64,000 nt of DNA from Solanum dulcamara (taxonomy: Eukaryota; Streptophyta; Magnoliopsida; Solanales; Solanaceae). Positions within the stretch are counted from its first letter, which is position 1; the number at the start of each line of letters is the position of its first letter. Positions 22,820 through 34,539 of the stretch are shown here, piece by piece. A program made the translations under genes and the position numbers. The DNA lies in NCBI RefSeq assembly GCF_947179165.1, contig NC_077244.1:67502144-67566143 (forward strand). Direction: 5' to 3'. The notes beneath the pieces are model-generated. The model saw only the letters and a program-made list of their open reading frames with translations, made no database searches and was not told where the DNA came from.

Positions 22820-23433
22820 AGCTGAGAAAAATATTTTATTTTTTTTAAAAAAATAATTTCCTTTTTTTTGGGATAGAAATACTTTAATCTTTGACTTTAC
22901 TAATATTAATAGTTTATTTAATTTTTGTCAAAGTGAAATATTTTATCCATGTGAAAGTGGCAATGTTTTTTCAAAAAATAGTTTACTAATATTAATAGTT
23001 TATTTAATTTTCACTATTATTTTAGGATGGAAGTGTCTTTATGATTTCTAATTTCTAATTTAGCTTAACAATTCTAAACTTTATCTTCTTAATGGAACAA
23101 TATGCCTAGTAAATAAGTAGAGAAGCAAATCAAAAAAAAAAGAACCAAGAAATAATCGATTAAAGAATATTACAGAATAATGATGTCAAGAAAATAGTGT
23201 AAAATTGTATGGAAAAAAACAAAACAATATAGAAATCTGACCTTGGGTTATTGAACAGGACACCAAGATTGCTTAATTTGATGCTTTTGAGTTTATAGAA
23301 ATGGAAACTGAGAAAGAATACAATATTGGATGGAGATGCCGGACTTCAATGTTGAAAAATGATATAAATACGTGTTAATTAAACAAATAAATAGGATAAT
23401 TATTTAATCATAAACGTCAAGTAGATATAAAAG
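22820..23433. other. AT-rich spacer, nothing recognised
   Basis: A short direct repeat occurs here: tttactaatattaatagttt followed by atttaattttt at about 22896 and again at about 22982. No frame or RNA gene was found. Confidence 0.45.
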
Positions 23434-23827
23434 TAGAAAAAATTACCCTTTTATACATATTCTAATACCATATTTACTTGTATTCCCTATTATACCAAAA
23501 AATATCCAAAATCCCTCTTTTTCCTTTAACTCTCTCTCCCTCACTGATACATCACTCTTTCTCCTTAAATCCTCGCTTAAATTCGCTCCTCTTCATCAGT
23601 TTTTGAGATTTTGAATTTCTGAGTACATCTGTTACTCAATTTCAAGGTTCTAACTAAGGTATATTTAAGTTTTCCTTATCTGGAATCTCACTTCATCCTC
23701 ATTCAATCTGATTTCTCTTAAAATTTGTATCGTTTGATTTATTCTATAAATCTTTAAAAAATCTTCTAAAATTGGTATTCTTTGCTTTCTTCTGTAAATC
23801 TTTCTATTTTTTTAACTCATATCTTTA

Positions 23828-24072
23828 ATGATACATATGGAATACGTTCATGGTCTCACACAATTGAATAAAAATCAAGGAATTCTTATTTCACCTAGTT
23901 CTGATTCATCTTGGGAAGGTTATGACGAGGTTACATCCAAACATCATAACGATCCAGCAGTGATGGATAAGCTACGTGAGAAATTGAAGTCGAAAGCTCC
24001 AATTAAACATGCACCCAAAGAACTAGACAATAAGATTGAAGGGATTACAACACGCCCTAATCTCCCAAAGGT
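23828..24072 (+). pseudogene. Unrecognised exon-like frame inside the DNA element
   Basis: The frame encodes about 81 residues (MIHMEYVHGL to TRPNLPK) and ends at aaag followed by gtatgg, a plausible splice donor. A possible acceptor, tcaatgcag, occurs near 24439, followed by gaaatgaagtacgacatcaa. The protein is hydrophilic and lysine-rich; I do not recognise the family. It could be a captured gene fragment or the 5' exon of a decayed transposon gene. Confidence 0.35.
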
Positions 24073-24480
24073 ATGGGTTCAATTAAGTTTTTTTTTAATG
24101 CCATTTTTGTGAAGGTTTTTTGATTCTGATACATATTATTTATGTAGCAGATTCTCATATATCAAGCATTAACGCTTCTGATACATAGTGTTTTTTTAAA
24201 TGTCACTTTTTTTTGGAGATTTACTACTTTTGATACATCATGTTTAAGTGTCAGTTTCTATTGTATCAAGTTTTAATGATTCTGATACATCTACATTTAT
24301 CTATCAGATTATAATTTATGAAGCCTTACATCTTCTGTTTGTATCAGATTCTCATATATCAAATATTTTAATGCGTCTAATACATCATATTTATGTATAA
24401 AGTTCAAGTTGTATTTAACTATTTTTTATGTCAATGCAGGAAATGAAGTACGACATCAAGAAGATCTCGTCTCATCCCTT

Positions 24481-25293
24481 GATGTATCAGATACATAACT
24501 TATGTATCAGCAAAACTGAAAAAAAAAGTCAAAATCGACTTTTTGTTTGAATTGATGCTTTGTTTTTTCCATTCGAGACAATGCTCTGTTTTTTGGATTG
24601 AATCTTCATGAACATAACCGTTGCTTTTTTTAACAAATTAATCCATTAATGATATTAGTAATTCATTTAAAGAACCAATTATACATTATATTAAGATACT
24701 ATCCATAAATAGCTGATGTGCATTAATTATTCTACAGCTAAAGTTGATGTATCAGGTACATAACTTATGTATCAGCAAAACTGGAAAAAAAATTGAAATC
24801 AACTTTGGTTTGAATTAATGCTCTATTTTTTTCATTCGAAACGATGCTCTATTTTTTGGCTTGAATCTTCATGAATATAACCGTTGCTTTTTTAACAAAC
24901 TAATCTCATTAATTAGATCAGTAATTCATTTAAAGATCCAATCATACCTTATATTAAGATACTATCCATAAATAGCTGATATGCATTAACTATTCTACAG
25001 TTAAAGATGATGTATCAGATACATAACTAAGGTATCAGCAAAATTGGAAAAAAGATTAAAATCGACTTTGGTTTGAATTGATGCTCTATTTTTTGGCTTG
25101 AATCTTCATGTACACAACCGTTGCTTTTTTTAACCAATTAATCCTATTAATTAGATCAGTAATTGATTTAAAGAACCAATCATACCTTATATTAAGATAT
25201 TATCCATAAATAGATGATCTACATTAACTATTCTACAGCTAAAGTTGATGTATCAGATACATAACTAATGTATCAGCAAAATTGAAAAAAATA
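24481..25293. repeat. Tandem array of a 240-265-bp unit, three full copies plus a partial
   Basis: Copies start at 24481, 24746, 25009 and 25247, each with gatgtatcag followed by tacataact, so the unit lengths are 265, 263 and 238 bp. Shared internal words are ttgaatcttcatg, ataaccgttgctttttt and atactatccataaatag. The third unit lacks about 25 bp. Confidence 0.9.
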
Positions 25294-25438
25294 GAAATTG
25301 GATAATTTTGGTACGATGAGGGATGTATAGTAATTAGACTTTTCCATTATGAGATTTAGGTAAAGTTTACATAAAAGTAATCAAGTTTAGATCTGACTAA
25401 AATTTAAAACTCCCCACAGCTTTGTACATGTTGTATCC

Positions 25439-25719
25439 TGTTATAAATTAACTAATTTGACAGTTAATAAAGAAAAGTAAATAATGTTATAAATTAACTA
25501 ACTTGACAATTAATAAAGGAAAGTGAGTAAGAGAATATATAGAGAGAGTACAAATGATTTTTCTTCTCGTATGTTGTTCTGTTTTTTCCATTGCCCGTAT
25601 ATATAGACATAAAAGATGATTAAATATCAAGTGAGTAAGTTGTCCACTTACAAGTGGGGCCACTTGAAAAACATCTAATACCTAACATTTTCCACTTTGA
25701 AAACATCCAATACCTAACA
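25439..25719 (-). repeat. 3' LTR with a 46-bp internal tandem duplication
   Basis: It begins tgttataaattaactaattt, and 46 bp later tgttataaattaactaactt begins again. It ends aatacctaaca. The outer copy is the true end, because only it abuts the tatcc target duplication. Confidence 0.88.
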
Positions 25720-25984
25720 CTCCCCCTTGGATGTCAAGAATATTCTAGTTAAAGAATAAATATACATAGTTATTCTGAATATCTATAGATGTTGTGCCTC
25801 GTTAAAACCTTACTAAAAAAATCAGTAGAAAAAAACCTAGTGAAGGAAAAAGAATACACATATTTGGTAATACGCTTTGAGTCCTGCCTCATTAAAAACC
25901 TTCTAGAAAAACCCAGTGGGACAAAAATCATGGTTAAGAGAAAAAGAGTGCAGCGCATATTTTACTCTCCCTGATAAAAACTTC

Positions 25985-28900
25985 ATTTGATAATTTGGAT
26001 ATGGCGCATTTCAATCTTGTTTCTTAGTTTCACAAAAGTTGATGTTGGTAATGCCTTTATGAATAAATCTGCAAGATTATCACTTGAACGAACTTGTTGT
26101 ACATCAATATCACCATTCTTCTGAAGATCATGTGTGAAGAATAATTTTGGTGAAATTTATTTCGTTCTGTCTCCTTTTATGAAGTCACCTTTTAATTGAG
26201 CTATACACGCGACATTATCTTCGAATATAATTGTGGGTACTTTAACATTATTTCCAGGCCGCATCTTTCTTTGATGAACTTATCACCGATATCAACCACA
26301 CACATTCTCTACTTGCTTTATGAATTGCTATTATTTCAGCATAATTCTAAGAAGTAGCAACAATAGACTGCTTTGTAGATCGCCATGATATAGCAGTTCC
26401 TCCGTGTGTAAATAGATAGCCTGTCTGAGATCGAACTTTATGTGAATCCGATAAATAACCTGCGTCTGCATAATCAATAAGGTCTGCGCAACCTTTTTTA
26501 GTATAAAACAAACTTATATCAATAGTATCCTTTAGGTATCGCAAAATATGTTTGATACTGTTCCAATGCCTTCGCGTTGGGGATGAACTATACCTTGCTA
26601 GCAAATTAATAAAAAATATTATATCAGGCCTAGTTGCGTTAGTAAGATATATAAGTGCACCAATAGCACTGAGATATGGTACTTCAGGACCAAGAATTTC
26701 TTCATCCTCTTCTGCAGGTCGAAATTGATCCTTTTCCACTTCAAATGATCGAACAACCATTGGAGTACTTAATGGATGTGCTTTGTCCATGTAAAATCAT
26801 TTAAAGATTTTTTCAGTGTAGGCAAATTGATGGACAAAGACCCCGTCTGCTAAAGGTTCAATTTGCAGACCTAAATAAAATTTTGTCTTTCCAAGGTCTT
26901 TCATCTCAAATTCTTTCTTTAGATATTTAATCGTCTTTTGTACCTCTTCAGGGTTCCAATGAGATTTATATCATCAATATAAATGACAAATATAACAAAC
27001 TCTTATTCCATTTTCTTAATAAAATCACATGGACAAATGATATCATTTATATAGCCTTCATTTATTAAATACTCACTAAGATGATTATACCACATACACC
27101 TTGATTGTTTCAGACCATATAATAATCTTTGCAATTTTATTGAGTACATCTCCCGAGACGTATTACATATTTCAGGCAATTTTATTCCTTCTGTAATTTT
27201 CACGTAAATTTCATTATCAAGTAAACCATAAAGATAAGCTGTAACTACATCGATTAGATGTATTTTAAGATTTTTATGCACAGCTAGATTGATGAGATAT
27301 CGAAATGTTATTCCATCCATAACAGGTGAATATGTTTCTTCATAGTTGACCCCGGATCTTTGAAAGAATCCTTATGCAATAAGGAGTGTCTTGTATCTTA
27401 CAATTTCATTTTCTCTTATTTCATTTTCGCACAAAAACCTATTTATAGCCAACTGGTTTCACACCTTCAGGGGTTTGGACTACAGGTCCAAAAACCTCAC
27501 GTTTAGCAAGTGAGTCTAATTCTGATTGATTTACCTTTTGCCATTCTAGCCAATCACATCTACCTCGATATTCTTCGACGGATTTAGGCTCAAGACTTGC
27601 ACTATCTTGCATGAGGTTAAGTGTAACATTATATGCAAAAACATTATCAACTGTGATTTTTGATCGATATAAATTTATCTCATCACCGGTAGAACTTATT
27701 GAAAGTTTTTCATTCACTTGAATCTCAGGTTCAATAATTTCTTCAGGAATATCAGGATTACTCAAACCTTGACCTTCTTTAGGAGGTTCTTGTGTAGTAT
27801 CATCTTTATTATTTCTCACGCTTCTCTTTCTCGGATTTTTATCCTTTGAACCCAATGGTCTACCACGCTTCTGGCGTGTTTGGGATTCAGAAGCTATGAT
27901 ACTAGCAGATGGTCCTTTTGGGATATCAATTCGGATAGGCACATTCACTGCAGGGATATATGACTTAGTTATCCGTTTCAAAGTAATAAGTGCATCTGAC
28001 ATTTGATTTGCTATTCTCTGTAAGTGGATGATCTTCTGGACCTCCTGCTCACATGTGCAGGTGCGTGGATCAAAATGAGATAGTGATAAAACTTTTCACG
28101 TAATTTCTTATTCAGATTCCTTTTTCTCTCTCCCTAATGACGGTAAAGTTGTTTCATCAAACCGACAATCTGCAAATCGAGCAGTGAATAAGTCTCCAGT
28201 CAACGGTTCAAGATATCGAATTATGGAGGGTGAGTCAAACCCAACACATATGCCCAGCCTTCGTTGAGGGCCCATCTTTGTACATTGTGGTGGTGCTACA
28301 AGCATATATACCGCACAATCAAAAATTCTTAGATGGACTATATTTGGCTCATGACCAAATACTAATTATGATGGAGAGTATTTATTATAATGTATCGGTC
28401 TGAGACGTACAAGTGCTATTACATGTAAGATAGCATGACCCCAAACAATAATTGACAATTTTATTTTCATTAGTAGAGGTCTTGCTATCAATTGTAGGCG
28501 CTTTATAAATGACTCTGCAAGGCCATTTTTAGTATGAACATGAGCAACAAGATGTTCAATTTTTATCCCAATTGATAAGCAATAATCATTAAAAGCTTGG
28601 GATGTAAATTCTCCAACATTATCAAGGCGAATGACCTTAATTGGATAATCTGAGAATTGTGCTCTCAATCTTATTATTTGTGCTAACAACTTCGCAAACG
28701 CCAGGTTGCAAGATGATAACAAGCATACATGAGACCATCTAGATGATGCATCTATTAGGACCATAAAATATCTAAACAATCCACTAGGTGGATGAATAGA
28801 TCCATATATATCTTCATGTATACGCTCTAAAAAGCCAGGAGATTCGATGCCGACCATTAGGGTCAATGGTCTGATAATTAATTTGTCTTGATAACAAGCA

Positions 28901-30303
28901 GCACATGAAAATTCATCATTCGTAAAAATCTTCTGGTTCTTTAATGGATGTCCAATTGAATTTTCAAGAATTTGTCTCATCATTATTGATCCAGGATGAC
29001 TTATTCGATCATGCCATAACACAAATGTGTTTAGATCAGTAAACTTCTGATTTACGATCATATGTGCTTCAATTGCATTAATATTTGCATAATATAGACC
29101 AGATGACAAAGTTGGTAATTTTTCCAAAATATATTTATGGCCTGAGACACTCTTGGTTATGCTAAGATAATCAGTATTCATTTCATTTAGTGTCTCAACA
29201 TGATATCCATTTCTGCAAATATCTTTAAGACTTAACAAGTTTTTGGGGATTTAAAAGAAAATAGTGTATCTTCTATAACAATTTTTGTCCCCTTAGGCAG
29301 AATTATAGTAGCTCTTCCAGAGCCTTCAATTATTTTTGAATTACTAGATATTGCAGTAACATTAGTTTTTCTTCTAAGTAAATTGCAAAAATATTTCTCG
29401 TCTTTAAAAATAGCATGAGTTGTTCCACTATCAATTACACAAATATCTTCTTGATTGATCATTGATCCAAACAAGATTTGAGGCATTTCTATATTTTCTT
29501 CAATAAAAAATAAAATAAGTATTAAAACAACATAAATTTTATTTATTTACATGGATTATAAAAATACAAACATAATATTTAGTACAGATAAATTAAAAGA
29601 AAAATTATTTACATATTGTTAATCTTATCGATATTCAAGAAATTAGCTACATCCAAATGTATAGGCTCAATATTATCCTCAAAGATAAAATTAGTCTCTA
29701 GATTATTTTCTGCCATTTTCAAGGATGTCTGATATAGCTGAACCAAGCGTTTTGACGACCGGCAAGTCCGCGATCAGTGCCCCACACCTCCACATCTATG
29801 ACATACATTTTCTGAATTTTTCTTTGGTAAAGCTTCTGGCTTTTTACCTTGCCTTTTATATTGCTGATTATTTCTCGATACCAGTCGAGTATCATGATTA
29901 TAATTTCTTTTTCGCCTATGACCACAACCACGACTGGGCCATGACCTCTTTCTCGTTGGTTATAATTTGCCCGATTCACTTCTGGGAGTGACAAAGAACC
30001 AACGGGCCGACTATCATAATTTTTCATTAATAATTTATTATGTCGTTCAGCAATAAGAAGGTGAGATAGTAATTCAGAATATTTTGTAAAACTTTTTTCG
30101 CGATATTGCTGCTGCATGAGCATATTCGCGGGTGGAAATGTGGAGTATATTTTTTCGAGTTTATCTTGCTCAGTAATTTCGTCTCCGCGTAAATTTAACT
30201 GAGCTATAATTCTAAATAAGGCAGAATTATATTCAGTTATATTTTTGAAGTCCATTAGTCTCAGATTTAACCAGTCATGACGTGCTTGTGGAAGCATGAC
30301 CAA
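25985..30303 (-). pseudogene. Decayed gag-pol of the minus-strand copia element
   Basis: Gag: 30303-29719 (MLPQARHDWLNLRL, MLMQQQYREKSFTKYSEL), frame lost near its basic C-terminal end. Protease: 29486-29232 with the active-site motif VIDSGTTHAIF. Pre-integrase and integrase: 29238-28366, with EFSCAACYQDKL and IRLDNVGEFTS (N-V where N-G is usual), and NGLAESFIKRLQ, which retains Glu. Integrase tail: 28305-28108 and 28002-27439. RT: 27320-27003 (ITFRYLINLAVH) and 26790-26347. RNase H remnants continue to about 25985. Several stops and frameshifts separate the blocks. It is better preserved than its plus-strand relative. Confidence 0.86.
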
Positions 30304-30403
30304 CTTCAGGTGGTCATATCTTTCTTTTAAATTTTTTCACAATTTCAGGTTACCACTTTTTGTTACCTTGAAAAAAAATAGATGGAGCCTCATGCTGATA
30401 ACG

Positions 30404-30637
30404 TGTTATAAATTAACTAACTTAACAATTAATAAAAGAAAGTGAGTAAGAGAATATAGAGAGAGTACAAATGATTTTTCTTCTCGTATGTTGTTCTGTT
30501 CTTTTCATTGCCCATATATATAGGCATAAAAGATGATTAAATACCAAATGGGTAAGTTGTCCACTTACATGTGGGGCCCACTTGAAAAACATCTAATACC
30601 TAACATTTTCCACTTTGAAAACAACCAATACCTAACA
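30404..30637 (-). repeat. 5' LTR of the minus-strand copia element
   Basis: 234 bp, from tgttataaattaactaactt to aatacctaaca on the plus strand. It lacks the 46-bp duplication seen in the other LTR. Confidence 0.9.
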
Positions 30638-30642
30638 TATCC

Positions 30643-31312
30643 CACATTTTCCGGTCGAAAAGATACCTTTGTTTATACTTTTTTTTTAATATTATTTGAC
30701 TCTTCTTAATTTGAAATATCTTTTAAGAAAATTATTTTTACTATTATTTTTTTAATTATTTTTATATAATTATTATCTTTACTTAATTCATGTATCAAGT
30801 CTAAATATAACAAATAAAAATGAACAAAAAAGTAAATAATACATGGTGATTAAACAAATAAATTTAGTTAATTAATCATACGTATTAAGTAGATATTAAA
30901 ATAATTAAGAGCTTGTTTGTCATTGTTATTAGAAGTTCACAAACACTTATTTTAGATTATTTTTTTTTGAAAAGTCAAATATTTGGCTAATCAGTAAAGC
31001 TGCTTTTAAATGAAAGCAAAAACAGTTTTTCTGCTATTAGAAAGAAACTACAAATTTCTGTTTCTTAAAAAGAGCAAAGGAAGAAATAGAAAATTATTTT
31101 TTTCAAAATCAAAATATCTCAGCTAAATATACATATTTATCAATATATCTCTTATACTTATTTATTTTTGTGCTAAATTATTCTTATGTAGTGATTTAAT
31201 TTATAAAATGATTTTTAAATGGTTTTTAAATTAAAAAATATAATAAATAAATATATTATTAATATGAATAAAACGATAAACTCATTACATTAATCATCAT
31301 TTTCTTAATATG
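30643..31312. other. AT-rich spacer, nothing recognised
   Basis: No gene is seen. A stretch starting agcttgtttgtcattgttat at 30909 resembles the tip of hAT-type MITEs, but no paired end was identified. Confidence 0.4.
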
Positions 31313-31580
31313 ATGGTAGGGTACAATGGATTTCATATTTAAAATGAATGAATTTTGAAAATTCAAAGATATATTATTAATTATTTCTGTCAAAATAATT
31401 GTTCTCTGTAATTATTTTTTTATTGACTGTGTCTATCTTCTTGAAGTTTTCATCCCCATATCTTCTTATGGTCCAAATCTGGACAATGTAATAAAATCAC
31501 CAAAAAAATTATTTTTGGTCACAACGCTATCTCGCTGGTCAACTAATATTGAGGTCGAAAGAAAACATTTAATTTAGACC
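31313..31580. repeat. Direct duplication, copy 1 (pair of 32360-32640)
   Basis: This stretch and 32360-32640 share long words such as aattcaaagatatattatta and gctatctcgctggtcaacta, in the same order, with scattered changes and small indels. They lie about 1.05 kb apart in direct orientation, upstream of the two P450 remnants, so they probably mark a tandem duplication that included a P450 locus. Confidence 0.85.
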
Positions 31581-31916
31581 TCTTATTAATTGTTGGTGGA
31601 ATAATATCAGATAATTATGTGAAAAAAGACAAGTGGGAATTTGAAGCTTTTTGAATTGCTTTTAAACATATTTTTTTTTTACGTGAAACATAGGACTTAA
31701 ACTCATTTATTTATAATGGTGTATTGATACACACTTTTTAATATGCGAAGATTTTGGGGGTTGCACTAATATTATTCAAAAGATTTTTTAAATTTGGAGT
31801 CACAAGTTGTATTCTTCCAAATCAAACACACATTTTAACAAATTCATCGATTGAAATATACAAATTGAATATCCATGACAATATAGATCGATGCTGTTAA
31901 AAACTTTTCAAGCTAA

Positions 31917-32015
31917 TTTGATACATGGATTAAATTGGAAGTTGCCTAAAATTATGAAGCCAGAGGATGTGAATATGGAGGAACATTTTGGATTGACTAC
32001 TCATCCTAAGTTCTC
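31917..32015 (+). pseudogene. Cytochrome P450 C-terminal fragment (duplicate)
   Basis: About 95 bp, from aatttgatacatggattaaa to cctaagttc, are essentially identical to 34116-34222 in the larger P450 remnant. They encode LIHGLNWKLPKIMKPEDV and FGLTTHPKF. The rest of the gene is missing on both sides. The near-identity points to a recent duplication or gene conversion. Confidence 0.88.
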
Positions 32016-32359
32016 ATTATTCTTCTCTATTTAACACTCTCTATGTTCACTTTTACTTGTCAAATGTTTTTTAATTTAATTTTTACTTTACCTTTCATTT
32101 TTGACAAATCAAGAATTTCTATTATATCCTCAATTTTTTTTATTGAGTTAATATCTTAAAAAATATAGTGGATAAATATGTTTGAAACTCTATCAATTAA
32201 TAGGAATAAAAATGGTTTACTCACTATAATAATCATTGTAGAGAGATATAGTTTAGTTTTTCAGGAATTTTTTTTTTGAAAAATCAATCCGATGGTATAA
32301 CCAATGATTTGAATAAAAAAATAAGAAAGAAATCATGTCTAAGGGATCCTAATTTAAAA

Positions 32360-32640
32360 TGATGGTAAAATATAGACTTTTTCATAATTTAAAATAAATG
32401 AATTTTTTTAAAATTCAAAGATATATTATTAATTATTTCTTCCAAAATTATTGTTCTCTTTAATTAGTTTTTTTGTCGAGTATCTCTATCTTCTTAAAGT
32501 GTCCATCCCCAAATCTTCTTATGTATCCAAATGCTGACAAGGTAATAAAATCACCAAAATATTTTTGGTCACAATGCTATCTCGCTGGTCAACTAATATT
32601 GATGTAGAAAGAAAACAATTAATTTGGAACCAGCCACAAA
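32360..32640. repeat. Direct duplication, copy 2 (pair of 31313-31580)
   Basis: This is the second copy of the segment described at 31313-31580. It lies between the short P450 fragment and the longer P450 remnant. Confidence 0.85.
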
Positions 32641-33001
32641 TTAATTATAAACAGTTGAACTTCAGCATGTAAGACACAAGTTACTAAAAAAAAAATTATA
32701 CATTATATTATGCGGCAAGACACAATTAAGTTAAAATACATAAATTGTTTTCCTCCTATATATCAGATGGAGGAAATTTTTCCTCTATCAACTTTAGTAG
32801 TCCTACAATATTAAGAAGTTGGAGACTGTCACATCCTGCGTTTTCTTTTGATATATATATTCATATATAAAGGTTAAAAAAATATTTAAATGAATTAATG
32901 TGAACCTTTTTTTAAAATAATATTTTAATTCTTTTCTTTATTTATCTCATTTACGACATTATATTGCCATCACAAAATTCTTAAAGAATATATATATATA
33001 T
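32641..33001. other. AT-rich spacer
   Basis: No gene is seen. The sequence ends in a TA dinucleotide run (about 32988-33001) that served as the insertion site of the next element. Confidence 0.4.
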
Positions 33002-33379
33002 ACAACAACAACAACAACCCAGTGTAATCCCACAACGTGGGGTCTGGGGAGGCTAAATTGTACGCAGACCTTACTCCTACCAAGATAGGACGGCTGTTTT
33101 CGGGAGACCCTCGGCTCAAAAAAAAGCATAAAAAAAAACGTTAGATAAGGCTAAGAAGTGAAGAGGAAAAAAAAATAAGTTCAAAGCGAAATGATAAGAC
33201 AAATAACGGGAGCGCTACAAATAAAATAGAGTAATCAAAGTAGGAAAAGTACGGAAAGTAATAGATAATATCAAACATCAGAGAACTAGAAATTATAGTT
33301 TGCTAAAACGTCTACTAATACGATAGACTACCGTGACTATATACTAGCTTTCTATCCTAATGTGGGTCCTCCACACCCT
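33002..33379 (-). mobile_element. 3' end of an RTE-type LINE or TS-like SINE, TTG-repeat tail
   Basis: The plus strand begins with acaacaacaacaacccagtg, which is a TTG-repeat tail on the minus strand. Then come cacaacgtggggtctgggg, tacgcagaccttactcctac and gagaccctcggctcaa. These words are typical of the 3' ends shared by Solanaceae TS SINEs and RTE LINEs. The sequence continues with LINE-like 3' UTR sequence to about 33379. TA repeats on both sides (near 32990 and 33380) probably are the target duplication. Confidence 0.7.
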
Positions 33380-33678
33380 CATATATATATATATTTGAGC
33401 TATTAGATCAGAAAATATAATATGGACTTTTTTATAGAAAATTTCGGACGAAGTTATGATTATTTTCCCTAACGTGATTTTATTAGTTTCCTTTCTTTTT
33501 TAATTAAGTTAGTTGGACTGCACAACTTTTGATTTCTAGTGTTATACATTAAAAAATATTTTAAAAAATTGTTGACATCCAATTGTGGTGGCTAATTTAT
33601 TCTGCAACATTATCTTCACTAATTTCTTTATAGTTTTTCATCTTCATGTAAACATTTTCTTTGTGAGAACATTCACCA

Positions 33679-34273
33679 ATGGAAACAACCTGGCTTGTGT
33701 TACTAATTTCTCAAACATCCAGAAGTGCTAAACAAGGCAAGGGAAGAGCTCGATAGAGTTATCAGTAGAGAGAGATGGGTGGAAGAGAAAGACTGCACAC
33801 AATTACCATACATTGAATCAATTCTGAATGAAACATTCAGGTTACATCCATTGGGAACTATATTGGCACCCCATTATTCAACTCAAGATTGCAATGTGGC
33901 TGGCTATGACATACCAAAAGGAACCACAATTTGGGTGAATTTATGGAGCATAGGGAGGGATCCAAGAAATTGGGAATTTCCAGATGAATTTATTCCAGAG
34001 AGGTTTATGGGGAAAGATTTTGATATAAGTGGACAAAATTTTAATTTGTTACCATTTGGTTCAGGGAGAAGGAGGTGTCCAGCTTATAGTCTTGGAGTTA
34101 AAATTGGAAAATCAACTTTGGCTAATTTGATACATGGATTAAATTGGAAGTTGCCTAAAATTATGAAGCCAGAGGATGTGAATATGGAGGAACATTTTGG
34201 ATTGACTACTCATCCTAAGTTCCCACTTAATGTGATTGTGGAACCTAGACTTGCTTCTCATCTTTATAAATAA
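33679..34273 (+). pseudogene. Cytochrome P450 (CYP71 clan) second-exon remnant with a frameshift
   Basis: The frame 33707-34273 encodes the C-terminal third of an A-type plant P450: LKHPEVLNKAREELDRVI, the K-helix ETFRLHP (ExxR), the PERF-region FIPERFMGKDF, the haem loop FGSGRRRCPAYSLG with the Cys ligand, and the end FGLTTHPKFPLNVIVEPRL. The start of the exon is shifted by one base: 33679-33706 reads METTWLVLLI and joins LKHPEV only if one T is skipped near 33710. No first exon, membrane anchor or I-helix AGTDT motif is found upstream. The CPA in the haem loop replaces the usual CPG. The C-terminus is reminiscent of CYP92/CYP71-type enzymes, but the subfamily is not certain. An ER monooxygenase by family; this copy is probably non-functional. 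Confidence 0.82.
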
Positions 34274-34378
34274 GTTTATCTAATGGGCGTTTAATTATCT
34301 TCCTAATTAGTTATCTTTAAAAAGCTCATTTGATAGGTGTAATGTGACCTTTGTTTGTCAAAGATTTGGAAGCTGAAT

Positions 34379-34500
34379 TTGGCAATCATATTTGTCAAAG
34401 ATTTAATACACTTGATAAGATTCACATTCGACAATCATATTTGTCAAAGATTTGATATACTTGATAAGGTTCACATTTGACAACCATAAATATCATAGAT
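34379..34500. repeat. Tandem repeat of a 49-bp unit
   Basis: The unit gacaatcatatttgtcaaag followed by atttgatatacttgataagg occurs at about 34381 and 34430, with a partial diverged third copy at 34479. Confidence 0.75.
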
Positions 34501-34539
34501 TTGATAGCCACAATATTTGATATATTCATACTAAGATGT

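Larger units (their letters stand above)
23434..25357. mobile_element. Putative non-autonomous DNA element with inverted ends
   Basis: The left edge (about 23434-23515) contains ccctattataccaaaaaata, and the right edge (about 25300-25357) contains the inverted counterpart ttttggtacgatgagggatg followed by tagtaattagac. Inside lie an exon-like frame (23828-24072) and a tandem array (24481-25293) rich in gtatcag and gatacat words. No transposase is recognised. The boundaries are approximate, and a clean target duplication was not found. Confidence 0.5.
25439..30637 (-). mobile_element. Ty1-copia LTR retrotransposon (minus strand), exact 5-bp target duplication
   Basis: The left LTR (3' LTR, 25439-25719) and right LTR (5' LTR, 30404-30637) are TG...CA and flanked by an exact tatcc duplication (25434-25438 and 30638-30642). 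The left LTR is longer because its first 46 bp are duplicated in tandem (25439-25484, then again from 25485). A polypurine tract lies opposite 25720-25735. After the 5' LTR the minus strand reads cgttatcagcatgaggctcc, a primer-site-like sequence. The gene order and sequence match the lineage of 16431-21841. Confidence 0.92.

Noticed and set aside
25439..25484. Reading 25485 as the true left end of the minus-strand copia element
   Set aside because: The flank there (aataa) does not match the right flank, while starting at 25439 gives an exact tatcc duplication.
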